The notes under the pieces: generated by a model
Seen by the model: only the letters and a program-made list of their open reading frames with translations
The model's database searches: none
Told to the model about the DNA's origin: nothing
In this document: positions 26,119-37,356 of the stretch, in pieces
Layout of the letters: every line of letters starts with the position of its first letter
Numbering within the stretch: position 1 is the stretch's first letter
Origin: Capnocytophaga leadbetteri
GTDB lineage: Bacteria; Bacteroidota; Bacteroidia; Flavobacteriales; Flavobacteriaceae
NCBI RefSeq assembly: GCF_003054025.1
Contig: NZ_QBKG01000001.1
Coordinates: forward strand, 310,001-374,000
DNA: 64,000 nt
Direction of reading: 5' to 3'
Program-made: the position numbers and the translations under genes

Positions 26119-29100
26119 ATGGCAAAAGATAAAAATACAACTGTTCCAAAATTTGATAAGATTTCTATTGGCTTAGCCTCTCCCGAATCTATCTTGGCTG
26201 TTTCGCGCGGCGAGGTTACTAAGCCCGAAACTATCAACTATCGTACTCACAAGCCAGAACGAGATGGGCTTTTTTGTGAGCGTATTTTCGGTCCTGTTAA
26301 GGACTATGAATGTGCCTGCGGTAAGTATAAGCGTATCCGCTATAAGGGTATCGTGTGCGACCGTTGTGGGGTAGAAGTAACTGAAAAGAAAGTACGCCGT
26401 GAAAGAGTAGGGCATATCAACTTAGTGGTGCCTATCGCCCATATTTGGTATTTCCGCTCATTGCCTAACAAAATAGGTTATCTGCTCGGGCTGCCTTCTA
26501 AAAAGTTGGATATGATTATCTACTACGAACGCTATGTGGTGATACAGCCCGGTGTTGCTAAGGGGCCTGAAGGTGAAGATATTCAGTACCTCGACTTCCT
26601 TTCTGAAGAAGAATACCTCGCTATACTCGAGTCTCTTCCTGCTGATAACCAATATCTTGAAGATACTGATCCTAATAAGTTCGTAGCCAAAATGGGGGCT
26701 GAATGCCTCTTAGAGCTCCTCGAGCGTCTCGACCTCGATGCGCTTTCGTACGACTTACGCCATAAAGCTAATAACGAAAGCTCTAAACAACGCAAAACGG
26801 AAGCGCTAAAACGCCTACAAGTGGTAGAGGCTTTCCGCGAATCACAAAAGAACCGCGAGAATAAACCTGAGTGGATGATTATGAAGGTGATACCTGTTAT
26901 CCCGCCTGAATTACGTCCGTTAGTACCTCTCGATGGAGGTCGTTTTGCTACTTCAGACCTTAACGATTTATACCGCCGTGTAATCATACGCAATAACCGT
27001 TTAAAACGTTTGATGGAAATCAAAGCTCCTGATGTTATCTTGCGTAATGAAAAACGTATGCTACAAGAGGCAGTCGATTCACTTTTCGATAACACTCGTA
27101 AGTCATCAGCGGTAAAAACAGAATCTAACAGACCTTTAAAATCTCTTTCTGACTCGCTCAAAGGAAAACAAGGTCGTTTCCGTCAGAACCTACTCGGTAA
27201 ACGTGTCGATTATTCAGCGCGTTCAGTTATCGTCGTAGGCCCTGAACTAAAAATGTACGAATGCGGTTTGCCCAAAAATATGGCAGCCGAACTATATAAA
27301 CCTTTCGTGATACGCAAGCTTATTGAGCGTGGTATCGTGAAGACGGTGAAATCTGCTAAGAAAATCATTGATAAAAAAGAACCAGTAGTATGGGATATTT
27401 TGGAAAATGTGATAAAAGGTCACCCTGTACTACTGAACCGTGCCCCCACGCTACACCGTTTGGGTATTCAGGCATTCCAGCCTAAACTCATCGAGGGGAA
27501 AGCTATCCAGCTGCACCCATTGGTGTGTACAGCGTTCAACGCCGACTTCGACGGTGACCAGATGGCGGTACACTTGCCATTAGGCCCTGAAGCAATACTC
27601 GAGGCACAACTCTTGATGTTGGCATCGCACAATATCTTGAACCCTGCTAACGGATCACCTATTACCGTACCTTCACAAGATATGGTCTTGGGGCTTTACT
27701 ACATCACCAAAGGACGTAAATCAACACCTGAATATCCTATCAAAGGAGAAGGTCTAGCGTTTTACTCTCCCGAAGAGGTAAATATAGCCTACAACGAAGG
27801 GAAGCTAAGCCTCAACGCCTTTATAAAAGTGCGTGTTCGCGACCTCGATGAGGAGGGTAATGTATACTATCATTTAGTAGAAACCACCACAGGGCGTGTG
27901 CTCTTCAATGAGTTAGTGCCTTTAGAAGTAGGGTATGTAAACGAGGTGCTTACTAAGAAGTCATTACGCGATATTATCGGGCGAATACTTAAGGCTACCA
28001 GCATACCTGTAACAGGCGACTTCCTCGATAAAATAAAGAATATGGGATACCGTTTCGCTTTCAAAGGCGGACTATCATTCAGCTTAGGCGACATCATTAT
28101 TCCGCAAGAAAAAGCAGATATGATTGCTGAAGCTAATGGTTTGGTAGACGGTATTATGATGAACTATAATATGGGTCTCATCACCAATAACGAGCGTTAT
28201 AACCAAGTGATTGATGTGTGGACTTCTACCAATGCTCAGCTTACTGAGTTGGCTATGAAGCGTATCAGCACCGACCAACAAGGGTTTAACTCTGTGTATA
28301 TGATGCTCGACTCAGGAGCTCGTGGTTCTAAAGAGCAGATACGTCAGCTTACCGGTATGCGTGGTTTGATGGCTAAGCCTAAGAAATCAACAGCCGGAGG
28401 GGGCGAAATCATCGAGAACCCGATTCTTTCTAACTTTAAAGAGGGGCTTTCAATCCTCGAGTACTTTATCTCTACCCACGGGGCTCGTAAAGGTCTTGCC
28501 GATACCGCCCTTAAGACTGCCGATGCCGGTTATTTGACCCGTCGTTTGGTAGACGTATCACAAGATGTTATCATCAATACCGAAGATTGCGGTACTCTAC
28601 GTGGGGTTGAAGTACGTGCCCTTAAGAAAAACGAAGAGGTGGTAGAAAGTTTGGGCGAACGTATACTCGGTCGTGTATCGCTACACGATGTGTACAACCC
28701 ACTTACCGAAGAGTTATTGGTAGCTGCGGGTGAAGAAATTACTGAAAAAATAGTAGATAAGATAGATGCAGCACCTATTGAAATGGTAGAGGTGCGCTCA
28801 GCTCTTACTTGCGAGGCAAAACACGGTATCTGTGCGAAGTGCTACGGACGCAACCTTTCTACTGGTCGTATGGTACAAAGAGGAGAGGCCGTAGGGGTAG
28901 TAGCTGCTCAATCTATTGGTGAGCCTGGTACACAGCTTACACTACGTACTTTCCACGCCGGTGGGGTGGCAGGTAACGTATCTGAAGAAAATAAAACAGA
29001 AGCCCGTTTTGACGGTATATTAGAGATAGAAGACCTACGCGTGGTAACCAGCAAAGATGGCGACCAAAGTGTAGATGTAGTAATACGCTCATCAGAGCTA

Positions 29101-30402
29101 AAAGTACTCGACCCTACTACTCGTATGGTGCTACAAACGCACGATATTCCTTATGGGGCGCACATCTTTGTAAAAGATAAAGAAGAAGTGAAGAAAGGTA
29201 CTTTGCTCTTCCAATGGGATCCGTACAACGCGGTAATCATTTCAGAGTTCTCTGGTAAGATAGCTTATGAAGATATCGAACAAGGGGTTACTTACCAAGT
29301 AGAAATAGACGAGCAAACAGGCTTCCAAGAAAAGGTAATCGTAGAATCTCGTAATAAGAAGTTGATACCTACCTTATTAATTGTTGATAAGAATGGCGAA
29401 ACACTTCGTTCTTACAACTTGCCAGTAGGTGCCCACATAATGGTGGATAACAACAGTAAGATAGAAGAGGGTAAAGTATTGGTGAAAATACCGCGTAGTT
29501 CAGCTAAGGCGGGCGATATCACCGGTGGTCTACCACGTGTAACTGAGTTGTTCGAAGCACGTAACCCTTCTAACCCTGCTATTGTATCAGAAATTGACGG
29601 GGTAGTATCATTCGGAAAAATAAAACGTGGTAATAAAGAGGTAATTGTAACCTCTCGTTTAGGCGAAGAGCGCAAATATTTGGTAAAACTATCAAGCCAG
29701 ATATTGGTGCAAGAAAACGACTATGTGCGTGCTGGTAAACCGCTATCAGACGGTTCTGTAACGCCTGACGATATACTACGCATCAAAGGACCATCGGCTG
29801 TACAACAATACTTAGTAAACGAAGTACAAGAGGTATACCGACTACAAGGGGTGAAGATTAACGATAAGCACTTTGAGGTAATCGTTCGTCAGATGATGCG
29901 CAAGGTAGAAATACAAGATCCAGGAGATACACTTTACCTCGAAGGTCAGTTAGTACATAAAGACGACTTTATAGAAGAAAACGACAGACTCTTTGGTAAG
30001 AAAGTAGTAGAAGATGCAGGCGACTCTGAAAACCTAAAAGCAGGACAGATAGTAAGTCTCCGCGAACTACGCGATGAAAATTCATTGCTAAAACGCTCTG
30101 ATAAGAACTTAGTAGTAGCTCGCGACATCATACCGGCTACAGCTATGCCTGTACTACAAGGTATTACTCGTGCGTCATTACAAACTAAGTCGTTTATTTC
30201 AGCAGCATCGTTCCAAGAAACTACTAAAGTACTCAATGAGGCTGCGGTAAGCGGTAAGGTAGATTCGTTAGACGGACTAAAAGAGAACGTAATTGTAGGA
30301 CATCGTATACCTGCAGGTACTGGTCTTAAACGTTATGAGAAGATAATCGTAGGTTCTAAAGCTGACTTAGAACCAGTAGTGGAAAAGAAAAAATCGAGAT
30401 AG
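26119..30402 (+). CDS. rpoC: DNA-directed RNA polymerase subunit beta'
   Basis: The 1427-residue protein has the N-terminal zinc site (C65, C67, C80, C83), the catalytic [12 protein letters not shown] loop (474-485, three Asp binding Mg), a trigger-loop/bridge-helix region ([20 protein letters not shown]), and the second zinc site ([19 protein letters not shown]). Length is normal for Bacteroidota. It is the clamp-forming catalytic subunit of RNA polymerase. Oddly, rpoB does not precede it: a lipoprotein gene and a terminator do, and rpoC has its own promoter and leader. The DUF3467 gene follows after 3 bases. Confidence 0.99.
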   Translation: MAKDKNTTVPKFDKISIGLASPESILAVSRGEVTKPETINYRTHKPERDGLFCERIFGPVKDYECACGKYKRIRYKGIVCDRCGVEVTEKKVRRERVGHINLVVPIAHIWYFRSLPNKIGYLLGLPSKKLDMIIYYERYVVIQPGVAKGPEGEDIQYLDFLSEEEYLAILESLPADNQYLEDTDPNKFVAKMGAECLLELLERLDLDALSYDLRHKANNESSKQRKTEALKRLQVVEAFRESQKNRENKPEWMIMKVIPVIPPELRPLVPLDGGRFATSDLNDLYRRVIIRNNRLKRLMEIKAPDVILRNEKRMLQEAVDSLFDNTRKSSAVKTESNRPLKSLSDSLKGKQGRFRQNLLGKRVDYSARSVIVVGPELKMYECGLPKNMAAELYKPFVIRKLIERGIVKTVKSAKKIIDKKEPVVWDILENVIKGHPVLLNRAPTLHRLGIQAFQPKLIEGKAIQLHPLVCTAFNADFDGDQMAVHLPLGPEAILEAQLLMLASHNILNPANGSPITVPSQDMVLGLYYITKGRKSTPEYPIKGEGLAFYSPEEVNIAYNEGKLSLNAFIKVRVRDLDEEGNVYYHLVETTTGRVLFNELVPLEVGYVNEVLTKKSLRDIIGRILKATSIPVTGDFLDKIKNMGYRFAFKGGLSFSLGDIIIPQEKADMIAEANGLVDGIMMNYNMGLITNNERYNQVIDVWTSTNAQLTELAMKRISTDQQGFNSVYMMLDSGARGSKEQIRQLTGMRGLMAKPKKSTAGGGEIIENPILSNFKEGLSILEYFISTHGARKGLADTALKTADAGYLTRRLVDVSQDVIINTEDCGTLRGVEVRALKKNEEVVESLGERILGRVSLHDVYNPLTEELLVAAGEEITEKIVDKIDAAPIEMVEVRSALTCEAKHGICAKCYGRNLSTGRMVQRGEAVGVVAAQSIGEPGTQLTLRTFHAGGVAGNVSEENKTEARFDGILEIEDLRVVTSKDGDQSVDVVIRSSELKVLDPTTRMVLQTHDIPYGAHIFVKDKEEVKKGTLLFQWDPYNAVIISEFSGKIAYEDIEQGVTYQVEIDEQTGFQEKVIVESRNKKLIPTLLIVDKNGETLRSYNLPVGAHIMVDNNSKIEEGKVLVKIPRSSAKAGDITGGLPRVTELFEARNPSNPAIVSEIDGVVSFGKIKRGNKEVIVTSRLGEERKYLVKLSSQILVQENDYVRAGKPLSDGSVTPDDILRIKGPSAVQQYLVNEVQEVYRLQGVKINDKHFEVIVRQMMRKVEIQDPGDTLYLEGQLVHKDDFIEENDRLFGKKVVEDAGDSENLKAGQIVSLRELRDENSLLKRSDKNLVVARDIIPATAMPVLQGITRASLQTKSFISAASFQETTKVLNEAAVSGKVDSLDGLKENVIVGHRIPAGTGLKRYEKIIVGSKADLEPVVEKKKSR

Positions 30403-30405
30403 ACT

Positions 30406-30726
30406 ATGAGCGAATTAGAAGAGATAAAAGAAGGCAACGGACAACTAAGCATAGAGTTGGACGAGCAGATAGCGCAAGGGGTGTATGCTAACTTGGCTAT
30501 CATCAATCACTCGGCTACTGAGTTTGTAGTAGATTTTGTAAGCGTAATGCCAGGAATGCCTAAGGGTAAGGTGCGCAGTAGGGTGATACTCACTCCAGAG
30601 CACGCTAAGCGTCTGTTAGGGGCTTTGGCAGAAAATATACGCCACTACGAAGATGCTCACGGTATGATAGCAGAAAAAAGCGATACACACACTATTCCGC
30701 TTTTTGGTATCACCGGAGAGGCCTAA
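30406..30726 (+). CDS. DUF3467 domain protein
   Basis: The 106-residue protein matches DUF3467: YANLAIINHSATEFVVDF, then VSVMPGMPKGKVRSRVIL, then TPEHAKRLLGALAENI. No signal peptide or membrane segment. The function is unknown; the gene is commonly found directly after rpoC in Bacteroidota, as here (3-base gap), so it is probably expressed with it. Confidence 0.85.
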   Translation: MSELEEIKEGNGQLSIELDEQIAQGVYANLAIINHSATEFVVDFVSVMPGMPKGKVRSRVILTPEHAKRLLGALAENIRHYEDAHGMIAEKSDTHTIPLFGITGEA

Positions 30727-30769
30727 TACCAAAGGCTAAATACAAAACAAAGAACGCAAAATTGATGAT

Positions 30770-30809
30770 AAACTTTGCCAAAGTTTCGCGACTTTGGCAA
30801 AGTTTTTTT
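30770..30809 (+). terminator. Terminator after the rpoC unit
   Basis: AACTTTGCCAAAGT and ACTTTGGCAAAGTT form a perfect 14-bp stem with a TTCGCG loop, followed by seven T. Confidence 0.92.
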
Positions 30810-30891
30810 ATGTATTTATTTTTTAGAAGACTTGATAATCACTTGTTTTTCACTTGAACAATAAACAGATAAAAAATATTTTTCTCTTTTG

Positions 30892-30924
30892 TTGTGTACA
30901 ATTAGAAATAAAATATTATCTTTG
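30892..30924 (+). promoter_or_regulatory. Promoter of the hydrolase-engB unit
   Basis: TTG at 30892-30894, 22-bp spacer, TATCTTTG at 30917-30924, 29 bases before the start codon. Confidence 0.55.
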
Positions 30925-30953
30925 TGCTTCAAAAATCTTTTTGATAAATACCA

Positions 30954-31715
30954 ATGACAACAGAAGTAAAAAAAGAAGGTAAATTTTCATATATCGAACA
31001 AGGAGAAGGAACCCCTATCATCGTATTACACGGGCTGATGGGGGGGCTGAGTAATTTTGAAGACGTAATTTCTTTTTTTTCGGATAGATATAAGGTGGTA
31101 GTGCCCGAGCTACCTCTTTTCACAATGCCTTTGCTCACTACTTCGGTAAAAACATTAGCTAAATACATTCAAAAGTTCATAAAACACAAGAAATTTGAAA
31201 AAGTTATCTTGTTAGGGAACTCTTTAGGCGGACACGTAGGCTTACTTTATACTAAGCTGTACCCTAAAAATGTGTTAGGTTTAGTGCTTACAGGTAGTTC
31301 GGGGCTGTATGAAAGTGCTATGAGCGATGGGTATCCCCGCCGTGGTGACTATGATTTTATCAGAAAAAAATGCGAAGAGGTGTTCTATGACCCTGCTGTG
31401 GCTACTAAAGAGATAGTAGATGAGGTATTTGCTAATATTTCAGATCGCTCTAAACTCATCAAAACATTAGCATTAGCTAAGAGTGCAATTCGCCATAATA
31501 TGGCAAAAGATTTGCCTAAGATGACCACTCCTACTTGCCTTATCTGGGGCAAAAATGATATAGTAACCCCTCCTAAAGTAGCAGAAGAATTTAAGGAGCT
31601 ATTACCTAATGCCGAGCTTCATTGGATAGACAAATGTGGGCACGCCCCTATGATGGAGCGACCTCAAGAGTTTAACCAAATATTAGACCAGTGGCTTAAA
31701 ACAATTAATAATTGA
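30954..31715 (+). CDS. Alpha/beta hydrolase
   Basis: The 253-residue protein has the oxyanion HGLMGG motif, the nucleophile elbow GNSLGG (S90), the acid in IWGKNDIVTPP and the histidine in KCGHAPMMERP, so the Ser-Asp-His triad is complete. No signal peptide; it should be cytoplasmic. The family acts on esters or related bonds, but the substrate is not predictable. engB starts 13 bases later, so the two may be co-transcribed. Confidence 0.85.
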   Translation: MTTEVKKEGKFSYIEQGEGTPIIVLHGLMGGLSNFEDVISFFSDRYKVVVPELPLFTMPLLTTSVKTLAKYIQKFIKHKKFEKVILLGNSLGGHVGLLYTKLYPKNVLGLVLTGSSGLYESAMSDGYPRRGDYDFIRKKCEEVFYDPAVATKEIVDEVFANISDRSKLIKTLALAKSAIRHNMAKDLPKMTTPTCLIWGKNDIVTPPKVAEEFKELLPNAELHWIDKCGHAPMMERPQEFNQILDQWLKTINN

Positions 31716-31728
31716 TAATTAGCAAGAG

Positions 31729-32331
31729 ATGATAAAAAAAGCTGAATTTGTAATGAGCAACTCACAGGTGGCCAAGTGTCCTAAGGACAGGCTGCCTGAG
31801 TATGCTTTTATAGGGCGCTCTAATGTTGGGAAATCGTCTCTTATCAATATGCTTACCAATTGTAAGAATTTAGCTAAGACTTCAGGTCGCCCTGGTAAAA
31901 CACAGCTTATCAATCATTTCAAAATAGATGACCGCTGGTTTCTAGTTGATTTGCCAGGCTATGGTTATGCACGGGTATCAAAAACCACTAAACAAGTATT
32001 TCAGCGCTTTATTACGGATTATTTTGAGCAACGCGAGCAGTTGGTGAGTGCTTTTGTGTTAGTAGACATACGCCACGAGCCTCAAAAAATAGATGTAGAG
32101 TTTATGCAGTGGCTGGGAGAACGGGCTATACCATTTGCTATTATCTTTACCAAAGCTGATAAGCTAAAACCCCAAGCTATAGAGCGCAATGTAGCAGCTT
32201 ATAAAGAAGCATTACTTGAGTGGTGGGAGGAATTTCCTCCTTATTTTGTAACTTCAGCACAGAATAAAACAGGAAAAGAGGAGCTAACACAATATATAGA
32301 GCAAACAAATCAAACAATTATTAACGGTTAA
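31729..32331 (+). CDS. engB: Ribosome-biogenesis GTP-binding protein EngB/YsxC
   Basis: The 200-residue protein is a small TRAFAC GTPase with G1 GRSNVGKSSL, G3 DLPGYGYA, G4 TKAD and the family-specific SKTTKQVFQRFI segment. Length and motif order match YsxC/YihA, needed for late assembly of the large ribosomal subunit. The start agrees with the usual short N-terminal extension (AEFVMSNSQVAKCP). Confidence 0.95.
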   Translation: MIKKAEFVMSNSQVAKCPKDRLPEYAFIGRSNVGKSSLINMLTNCKNLAKTSGRPGKTQLINHFKIDDRWFLVDLPGYGYARVSKTTKQVFQRFITDYFEQREQLVSAFVLVDIRHEPQKIDVEFMQWLGERAIPFAIIFTKADKLKPQAIERNVAAYKEALLEWWEEFPPYFVTSAQNKTGKEELTQYIEQTNQTIING

Positions 32332-32354
32332 TGGTAGATATTAAAAAGTAAGCT

Positions 32355-33326
32355 ATGTTAGATATTTTGCATTATGACTTGCTTGATTTCGTTACTTCGT
32401 ATGGAGTGCGTATTCCTTCACTTAGGGTTACTTATCAACTGTTTGGCAAGCCTTTAGGTACAGCTCCGGTAGTGGTAGTAAACCACGCTTTTACGGGCAA
32501 TTCGCAAGTAGCAGGCGAAAACGGTTGGTGGGCAGAGGCTATAGGTACTGCCAAAGTGATTAATACTGATATATATACCGTAGTAGCATTTAATATTCCA
32601 GGTAATGGCTTCCACGCACGCGAGGAAGATATGATAACTAACTACCAGCATTGGGCGGCGGTAGATGTCGCGCGCTTATTCAATATAGCTCTCAAAGAAC
32701 ACTTGGGGCTAAACTCTGTATTTGCTTTAGTAGGTTGTTCGTTAGGGGGCGGTATTGCTTGGGAGATGGCAGCTCTTGCGCCTGATTACTTTCAGCAATT
32801 AGTAATAGTAGCCGCTGACTGGAAGGCAACCGATTGGATTATAGGCAACTGCCTACTACAAGAGCAAATACTTAAAAACTCTACACACCCCTTGCATGAT
32901 GCGCGCCTGCACGCTATGCTGTGTTATCGTACCCCTCAATCACTGAAAATGAAGTTCGAACGCACTACCCATCTGCCTACCCAGTTATACAATGTAGAGA
33001 GCTGGTTGCTGCATCACGGTGAAAAGCTGAACAAACGTTTTTCGCTTTCGGCTTATAAGCTGATGAATCAATTGGTAAAAACAATAGATATTTCAAAAGA
33101 TCGTGGTAGTTTCGCTGAAGCGGTAGCGCCTATTACGGCACATATTACTATCGTAAGTACTGATTCTGACCTATATTTTGTGCCTCAAGAAAACCGCGAT
33201 ACTGTAGCCGAGCTGCGCGAAATGGGCAAACCTGTAGATTACTACGAAATACACTCTATACACGGACACGATGCTTTCCTAATAGAACACAAACAATTAG
33301 AACAGTTTTTGAAGAAAATCTTTTAA
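32355..33326 (+). CDS. metX: Homoserine O-acetyltransferase-like protein (MetX family)
   Basis: The 323-residue alpha/beta hydrolase-fold protein shows MetX-family marks: NHAFTGNS, the elbow GCSLGG (S129), VSTDSDLYFVP with the acid, and IHGHDAFLIEH with the terminal His. MetX transfers acetyl from acetyl-CoA to homoserine in methionine synthesis. It is shorter than classical MetX (about 350-380), so a diverged activity is possible. Position directly before thrA (39-bp gap) and near metF supports a homoserine/methionine role. Confidence 0.75.
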   Translation: MLDILHYDLLDFVTSYGVRIPSLRVTYQLFGKPLGTAPVVVVNHAFTGNSQVAGENGWWAEAIGTAKVINTDIYTVVAFNIPGNGFHAREEDMITNYQHWAAVDVARLFNIALKEHLGLNSVFALVGCSLGGGIAWEMAALAPDYFQQLVIVAADWKATDWIIGNCLLQEQILKNSTHPLHDARLHAMLCYRTPQSLKMKFERTTHLPTQLYNVESWLLHHGEKLNKRFSLSAYKLMNQLVKTIDISKDRGSFAEAVAPITAHITIVSTDSDLYFVPQENRDTVAELREMGKPVDYYEIHSIHGHDAFLIEHKQLEQFLKKIF

Positions 33327-33364
33327 TCTAACGGTAAATCTCAAACTAAGTAAAAGATAAAAAT

Positions 33365-35776
33365 ATGAAAATATTAAAATTTGGTGGTAAATCACTTGCC
33401 AATGACGGTATTGAAAAGGTGATTGATATTATCATTACTTCACATAAAGAACCTCTATCGGTAGTAGTATCAGCGCGAGGTAACACTACTGATGAATTAG
33501 AGGCATTGCTCGAAAAAGCAAGTAGAGGCGAGGATTATACTGCCGACTTTCAACAACTGAAAGATGAACAGCAGTATGACCCTCGAGTGTCGTTTGAACC
33601 CGAATTTCAGCTACTCGAAAAACTTCTTGAAGGAGTATCTCTATTAAAAGATTATAGTCCCAAGACTAAAGATTTGGTATTGGCACAAGGCGAACTAATG
33701 TCAGCTAAACTCGTAGCAGCACTACTTAAACGCAAGGGCTTAGAAAGCACCTTTGTTGATAGTCGTGAAATCTTCAAAACGGATGCTGTAGTAGGCAATG
33801 CACAAATTATCAATTCAGTATCCGAAAAACTCACCCGTGACCGCTTTGCTACTATTCCTCCCAATCACGTAGCAGTAGTTACAGGCTTTATTGCCTCTAC
33901 CGAAAAAGGCGATACCACCACCTTGGGGCGCAATGGTAGCAACTATTCAGCAGCTCTCTTGGCTAACTATCTTAATGCTTCTGAACTGCAAAACTACACT
34001 CACGTCGATGGTATCTTCACTGCCAATCCTGAATTAGTACCCGAAGCCAAAATCATACGTCATCTTTCTTATGAAGAAGCCAATGAGTTGGCTAACTTTG
34101 GGGCTTCTATACTTCACGCCAAAACCATTATTCCGCTTATTGAGAAGGGTATCCCATTGCGCATTAAGAACACTTTTAATAGTGATGATACAGGCACACT
34201 CATTCACCAAGAGAGCGAGCAAGAGGGTATCAAATCAATTTCTGTTATTAAAGACAATGCCCTTATCGTGATGGAAGGTCGCGGACTCCTGGGCAAGGTG
34301 GGGGTTGATGCGCGTATTTTTAGGGCTTTAGCACAGAAAGGCATTAGTGTGAGCATTATCTCTCAAGGTTCATCAGAGCGCGGAGTAGGTTTAGTAGTAG
34401 CTTCTAAAGATGCTAAACTTGCTAAAGCCGCTATAGACGAAGAGTTTTCGCACGACTTCTATACCAATGATGTAAGCAGTGTGAGCATCGTAGATGATGT
34501 AGCAGTCATCTCAATTGTAGGGCAACCTCTCTCTACTTTCCATCACCCTTATAATGCACTGATACGCAACCAGATAGTGCCTTTACTTATCAATAATGCC
34601 GTAACGGGTAAAAACGTTAGTTTGGTGCTTAAGACTGAAAAACTTCACAAGGCACTAAATGTTATCCACGGCGAAATCTTTGGGGTGTCGCGCCGTATCA
34701 ACTTAGTGATTTTCGGCAAAGGTACAGTAGGCGGTACGCTTATCAACCAAGTGATAGCTGCCCACGATAATATCTTGCAGCGCAAGAATATTAGCTTGCG
34801 TATTGTAGCCATTGCTAATTCTCAGAAAATACTCACTGCCGCCAAAGGGATTGGCAAAGGCTGGGAAGAGGCTTTTGAGCGCGAAGCTGTACCTTATAAC
34901 TTTGATACTTTACAGGCTTTTGTAGATAAAAATCACTTAGAAAACCTTATTGCAGTAGATGTAACCGCCAGCAAGACTTTTGTAGATAACTACATTCCTC
35001 TGATTAAGAGTGGTTACGACCTTGTTTCAGCTAATAAAATAGCCAATACTATCTCCTTTAGCTTCTACCAAGAGCTGCGCAAAACCCTTAAGCAGTACCA
35101 AAAAACGTATCTTTATGAAACCAATGTAGGAGCAGGATTGCCGTTGATAGATACCATTCGCCTACTACACCATTCAGGCGAGAACATTACCCGTATCAAG
35201 GGGATATTCTCAGGTACACTCAGCTACTTGTTCAATACTTTTTCAGCAGAAGATAAGCCGTTTAGCGAAGTGCTCCAACACGCTATTAACAGTGGTTATA
35301 CCGAGCCTGACCCTCGTGAAGACCTTTGCGGTAATGATGTAGGGCGCAAGCTACTTATATTAGCCCGCGAACTCGACTTAGGCAATGAATTCACTGATGT
35401 AAAGATTCAAAACCTTATCCCAGAGCATTTGAGAGAAGGCTCTGTCGAAGACTTTTTGCAACGCTTAGACGAGTTTAATGCCCCTTATCAACAAATAAAA
35501 GAAGCCCAAGAGCCTGACCACGTACTGCGCTATGTAGGCGACCTTCACGGCGATTTAGCTTCTACTAATACAGTGCAGTTAGACGTGTCGTTAGTGTCTG
35601 TTCCTCGCAATAGTGCTCTTGGTCAGGTAAAAGGAGCTGATTCAATCTTTGAGATTTATACAGAATCTTATGGCGATAACCCTATCGTGATACAAGGGGC
35701 AGGAGCAGGAGCCTCAGTAACAGCACGAGGCGTATTTGGTGATATTCTAAGATTAGCAGAAAAGAGTAGAGTATAA
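33365..35776 (+). CDS. thrA: Bifunctional aspartokinase/homoserine dehydrogenase
   Basis: The 803-residue fusion starts with the aspartokinase domain (MKILKFGGKSLA; TTLGRNGSNYSAALLA), then ACT regulatory domains (about 290-450: VGVDARIFRALAQKGISVSI), then homoserine dehydrogenase (about 460-800: FGKGTVGGTLIN for NAD(P) binding; SANKIANT; GIFSGTLSYLFN; catalytic region SGYTEPDPREDL). It makes aspartyl phosphate and reduces aspartate semialdehyde to homoserine, the branch point to threonine and methionine. The ACT domains suggest feedback control, probably by threonine as in E. coli ThrA. Confidence 0.96.
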   Translation: MKILKFGGKSLANDGIEKVIDIIITSHKEPLSVVVSARGNTTDELEALLEKASRGEDYTADFQQLKDEQQYDPRVSFEPEFQLLEKLLEGVSLLKDYSPKTKDLVLAQGELMSAKLVAALLKRKGLESTFVDSREIFKTDAVVGNAQIINSVSEKLTRDRFATIPPNHVAVVTGFIASTEKGDTTTLGRNGSNYSAALLANYLNASELQNYTHVDGIFTANPELVPEAKIIRHLSYEEANELANFGASILHAKTIIPLIEKGIPLRIKNTFNSDDTGTLIHQESEQEGIKSISVIKDNALIVMEGRGLLGKVGVDARIFRALAQKGISVSIISQGSSERGVGLVVASKDAKLAKAAIDEEFSHDFYTNDVSSVSIVDDVAVISIVGQPLSTFHHPYNALIRNQIVPLLINNAVTGKNVSLVLKTEKLHKALNVIHGEIFGVSRRINLVIFGKGTVGGTLINQVIAAHDNILQRKNISLRIVAIANSQKILTAAKGIGKGWEEAFEREAVPYNFDTLQAFVDKNHLENLIAVDVTASKTFVDNYIPLIKSGYDLVSANKIANTISFSFYQELRKTLKQYQKTYLYETNVGAGLPLIDTIRLLHHSGENITRIKGIFSGTLSYLFNTFSAEDKPFSEVLQHAINSGYTEPDPREDLCGNDVGRKLLILARELDLGNEFTDVKIQNLIPEHLREGSVEDFLQRLDEFNAPYQQIKEAQEPDHVLRYVGDLHGDLASTNTVQLDVSLVSVPRNSALGQVKGADSIFEIYTESYGDNPIVIQGAGAGASVTARGVFGDILRLAEKSRV

Positions 35777-35790
35777 TTCACTAATAGCTA

Positions 35791-36396
35791 ATGGTAGAAA
35801 AAGAAGAAAATCCTTTGTTAAAAATGTCGTTGCAGGACTTGTGGCAACTGTTTCCTATCAATCTTACACAACACAATCCTTTATGGAAAGAATGGTATGA
35901 GGAAGAGCGTAGTTTTCTTTTAAAACAATTACCTTTTGATGAAGTGGTACGCCTAAGCCATATAGGTAGTACAGCTGTTGAACAAATACAAGCAAAACCT
36001 ATTGTAGATATGCTTTTAGAAGTGAAAAAAGAGGCTTCATTTCAGAAGCTAAAAGAACTCATACTACAATCGGGATATCTGTGTATGAATGAAGCAAACA
36101 ATAGGATTTCTTTTAATAAAGGCTATACTATTAATGGGTTTGCAGAACGTGTATATCACCTGCACTTGCGTTATGAAGGTGATAATGACGAACTTTATTT
36201 TCGCGATGAATTATTAGCACACCCATCAGTAGCGAGAGCTTATGAAACGCTCAAATTATCTCTTTGGAAGCCTTTCGAGCACGATCGAGATGCCTATACC
36301 GCTCACAAAACAGACTTTGTGAAACAATATACACTGATAGCAAAAGAAGAATTTAAAGGAAAATATGAAAATAACAGACCATATAAAGAATGCTAA
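35791..36396 (+). CDS. GrpB family protein (nucleotidyltransferase-like)
   Basis: The 201-residue protein matches the GrpB/UPF0157 family: VRLSHIGSTAVEQIQAKPIVDMLLEV early, HLHLRYEGDNDEL in the middle, and RDELLAHPSVARAYETLK. The fold is that of a nucleotidyltransferase; substrates are not established. The 3' end overlaps metF by 32 bases and thrA ends 14 bases before it, so it sits inside the methionine group, although no link to methionine is known for the family. Confidence 0.85.
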   Translation: MVEKEENPLLKMSLQDLWQLFPINLTQHNPLWKEWYEEERSFLLKQLPFDEVVRLSHIGSTAVEQIQAKPIVDMLLEVKKEASFQKLKELILQSGYLCMNEANNRISFNKGYTINGFAERVYHLHLRYEGDNDELYFRDELLAHPSVARAYETLKLSLWKPFEHDRDAYTAHKTDFVKQYTLIAKEEFKGKYENNRPYKEC

Positions 36397-37318
36397 AGGG
36401 AAGACGCTCTTCTCTTTTGAAGTAGTACCCCCTAAAAAAGGGAATAACATCGAGGAACTATACCGAAATATAGACCCTCTAATGGAGTTTAATCCTCCGT
36501 TTATTGATGTTACTACCTCGCGCGAGGAGTATTATTACATCGAACACCCTAACGGACTATTAGAAAAAAAAGTAACTCGTATGCGTCCAGGTACGGTAGG
36601 CATCTGTGCAGCTATTCAGCATAAATACAAGGTAGATACCGTGCCCCACGTGCTTTGTGGTGGTTTTTCAAAAGAAGAGACAGAATATCTGTTGGTAGAC
36701 TGTCTCTACTTAGGTATCGATAACGTGATGGCATTGCGCGGCGATGCAATGAAAGAGCAACGCTATTTTCAGCCTACTGAGGGCGGTCATACCTATGCTA
36801 CCGAGTTAGTTACCCAAATCAGCAATCTGAATAAGGGTATCTACCTCAATGGCATCGCAGCCGACCATAAGGCTAACTTCTGTATAGGGGTAGCGGGCTA
36901 TCCGGAGAAGCATATCGAGGCACCCTCACTTACCTCAGACTTGGCACGCCTTAAAGAAAAGGTAGAGGCGGGGGCTGATTATGTAGTAACGCAGATGTTT
37001 TTCGATAATCAGAAATACTTTGAGTTTGTAGACAAAGCGCGCGAAGCTGGTATAAATGTGCCTATCATACCTGGTATCAAGCCGATTGCGGTTAAAAAGC
37101 ATCTCAACTTGCTTTCGCAAGCCTTCAAGATAGATTTTCCACAGGAACTTGTTGAGGCAGTCGAAGCCTGCAAGCATAATGCCGATGTCAAACAGATAGG
37201 AATAGAGTGGGCTATACAGCAGAGCAAAGAGCTTAAAGCGGCAGGCGTACCGGTGCTCCATTACTATTCAATGGGTAAATCAGACAATATCGTAAAGGTG
37301 ATTTCAGAGGTGTTTTAA
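36365..37318 (+). CDS. metF: Methylenetetrahydrofolate reductase
   Basis: The 317-residue protein is a TIM-barrel flavoenzyme: FSFEVVPPKKG with the catalytic Glu, DVTTSREEYY, NVMALRGDAM (FAD contacts) and GADYVVTQMFFDNQKYF. It reduces 5,10-methylene-THF to 5-methyl-THF, the methyl donor for methionine. Start codon lies within the end of the GrpB gene. It closes a colinear group with thrA and the metX-like gene. Confidence 0.96.
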   Translation: MKITDHIKNAKGKTLFSFEVVPPKKGNNIEELYRNIDPLMEFNPPFIDVTTSREEYYYIEHPNGLLEKKVTRMRPGTVGICAAIQHKYKVDTVPHVLCGGFSKEETEYLLVDCLYLGIDNVMALRGDAMKEQRYFQPTEGGHTYATELVTQISNLNKGIYLNGIAADHKANFCIGVAGYPEKHIEAPSLTSDLARLKEKVEAGADYVVTQMFFDNQKYFEFVDKAREAGINVPIIPGIKPIAVKKHLNLLSQAFKIDFPQELVEAVEACKHNADVKQIGIEWAIQQSKELKAAGVPVLHYYSMGKSDNIVKVISEVF

Positions 37319-37356
37319 TTTCCCAATATGTCAAAGAACGGAATAAGCTTCGAAAC

